Positions 63,989 through 64,000 of a stretch of DNA of 64,000 nucleotides are shown here, one piece after another. A program made the position numbers and the translations under genes. Origin of the DNA: a virus. Within the stretch, counting starts at the first letter, position 1, and every line of letters begins with the position of its first letter. The notes under the pieces are model-generated. The model did not search any database and was not told the DNA's origin. It was given only the letters and a program-made list of their open reading frames with translations. Location of the stretch: positions 1-64,000 of IMG/VR virus record IMGVR_UViG_3300039109_000042; one strand, 5' to 3'.

Positions 63989-63994
63989 AATATA
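63989..63994 (-). promoter_or_regulatory. -10 box at the right edge
   Basis: TATATT preceded by TGT on the minus strand, as in the consensus promoters. The -35 would lie beyond base 64000, outside the window. Confidence 0.5.
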
Positions 63995-64000
63995 ACACGT

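Noticed and set aside
1-64000. Opal (TGA) recoding because of a possible UCA anticodon in the tRNA at 4096
   Set aside because: Genes end naturally at TGA with following genes overlapping (ATGA), so TGA is used as stop.
1-64000. CRISPR array, insertion sequence, integrase or attachment site
   Set aside because: No regularly spaced direct repeats, transposase motifs or tyrosine or serine recombinase signatures were seen.

Overview
The window is 64 kb of a tailed double-stranded DNA bacteriophage genome. It has a complete head and tail module with a long tape measure, a frameshifted tail assembly chaperone pair and tail tip genes, so the virion is most likely a siphovirus. No contractile sheath, integrase, repressor or partition gene was seen, so I read it as a lytic phage, or part of one. 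The host is not identified. A two-membrane host fits the lipoprotein at 4171..4512, whose start (LAACQDSIGPDP) resembles lipoproteins of Gemmatimonadota; this is a weak inference. The left-most gene is cut by the window edge, so the genome is larger than 64 kb or is circularly permuted.

Layout. (1) 1..9093, leftward: a left arm of about 27 small, tightly overlapping genes (ATGA, GTGA and TGATG junctions), mostly unrecognised, with several zinc-ribbon proteins, three members of a paralogous domain family, a degenerate tRNA gene and a run of near-identical promoters. (2) 9094..9742: AT-rich intergenic region with repeats. (3) 9743..25229, rightward: small terminase, GIY-YIG endonuclease, large terminase, portal, scaffold, decoration and capsid proteins, connectors, tail tube, chaperones, Endonuclease VII-like HNH protein, tape measure, distal tail. 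(4) 25229..30842: central tail protein ending in collagen-like repeats and carbohydrate-binding-like domains, followed by a glycosyltransferase. (5) 30742..39412: lysis genes (holin-like proteins, amidase, papain-like peptidase, spanin-like protein) and further fibre or appendage genes. (6) 39413..39889: a second intergenic region that shares blocks with region 2 in inverted orientation. (7) 39890..59570, rightward: replication and nucleotide metabolism (SNF2 helicase, AEP primase, UvrD-type helicase, family A polymerase, MazG-like hydrolase, dNMP kinase fusion, a ThyA-family enzyme with the dCMP-specific aspartate, dCMP deaminase, NUDIX, VRR-NUC-like nuclease). (8) 59823..59987 and then a strong bidirectional terminator. 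(9) 60070..64000, leftward: a right arm of small genes including a DUF932 protein and a HAD phosphatase.

Regulation can be read from the sequence. At least twelve sites on both strands share a -35-like TGTAC box 17 or 18 bases from a -10 box preceded in most cases by TGT, and many genes share a leader with the core ATAGCGGAGA just before the start codon. Several short genes were recovered by reading the gaps directly (2001..2174, 3021..3194, 4614..4790, 8312..8467, 29190..29357, 51552..51674, 57543..57692, 62597..62773).

The strongest leads for new biology are: a possible cytosine-modification pathway (a ThyA homologue with Asp173 next to a dNMP kinase fused to a uracil-DNA-glycosylase-like domain); a tail-fibre cassette in which a glycosyltransferase sits beside Thr-rich collagen repeats; a replication module with an AEP primase and no visible DnaB; a structured, tRNA-like noncoding RNA at 44.3 kb; and homologous noncoding blocks at module boundaries. 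All functional calls come from motif recognition by eye; no database search was run.
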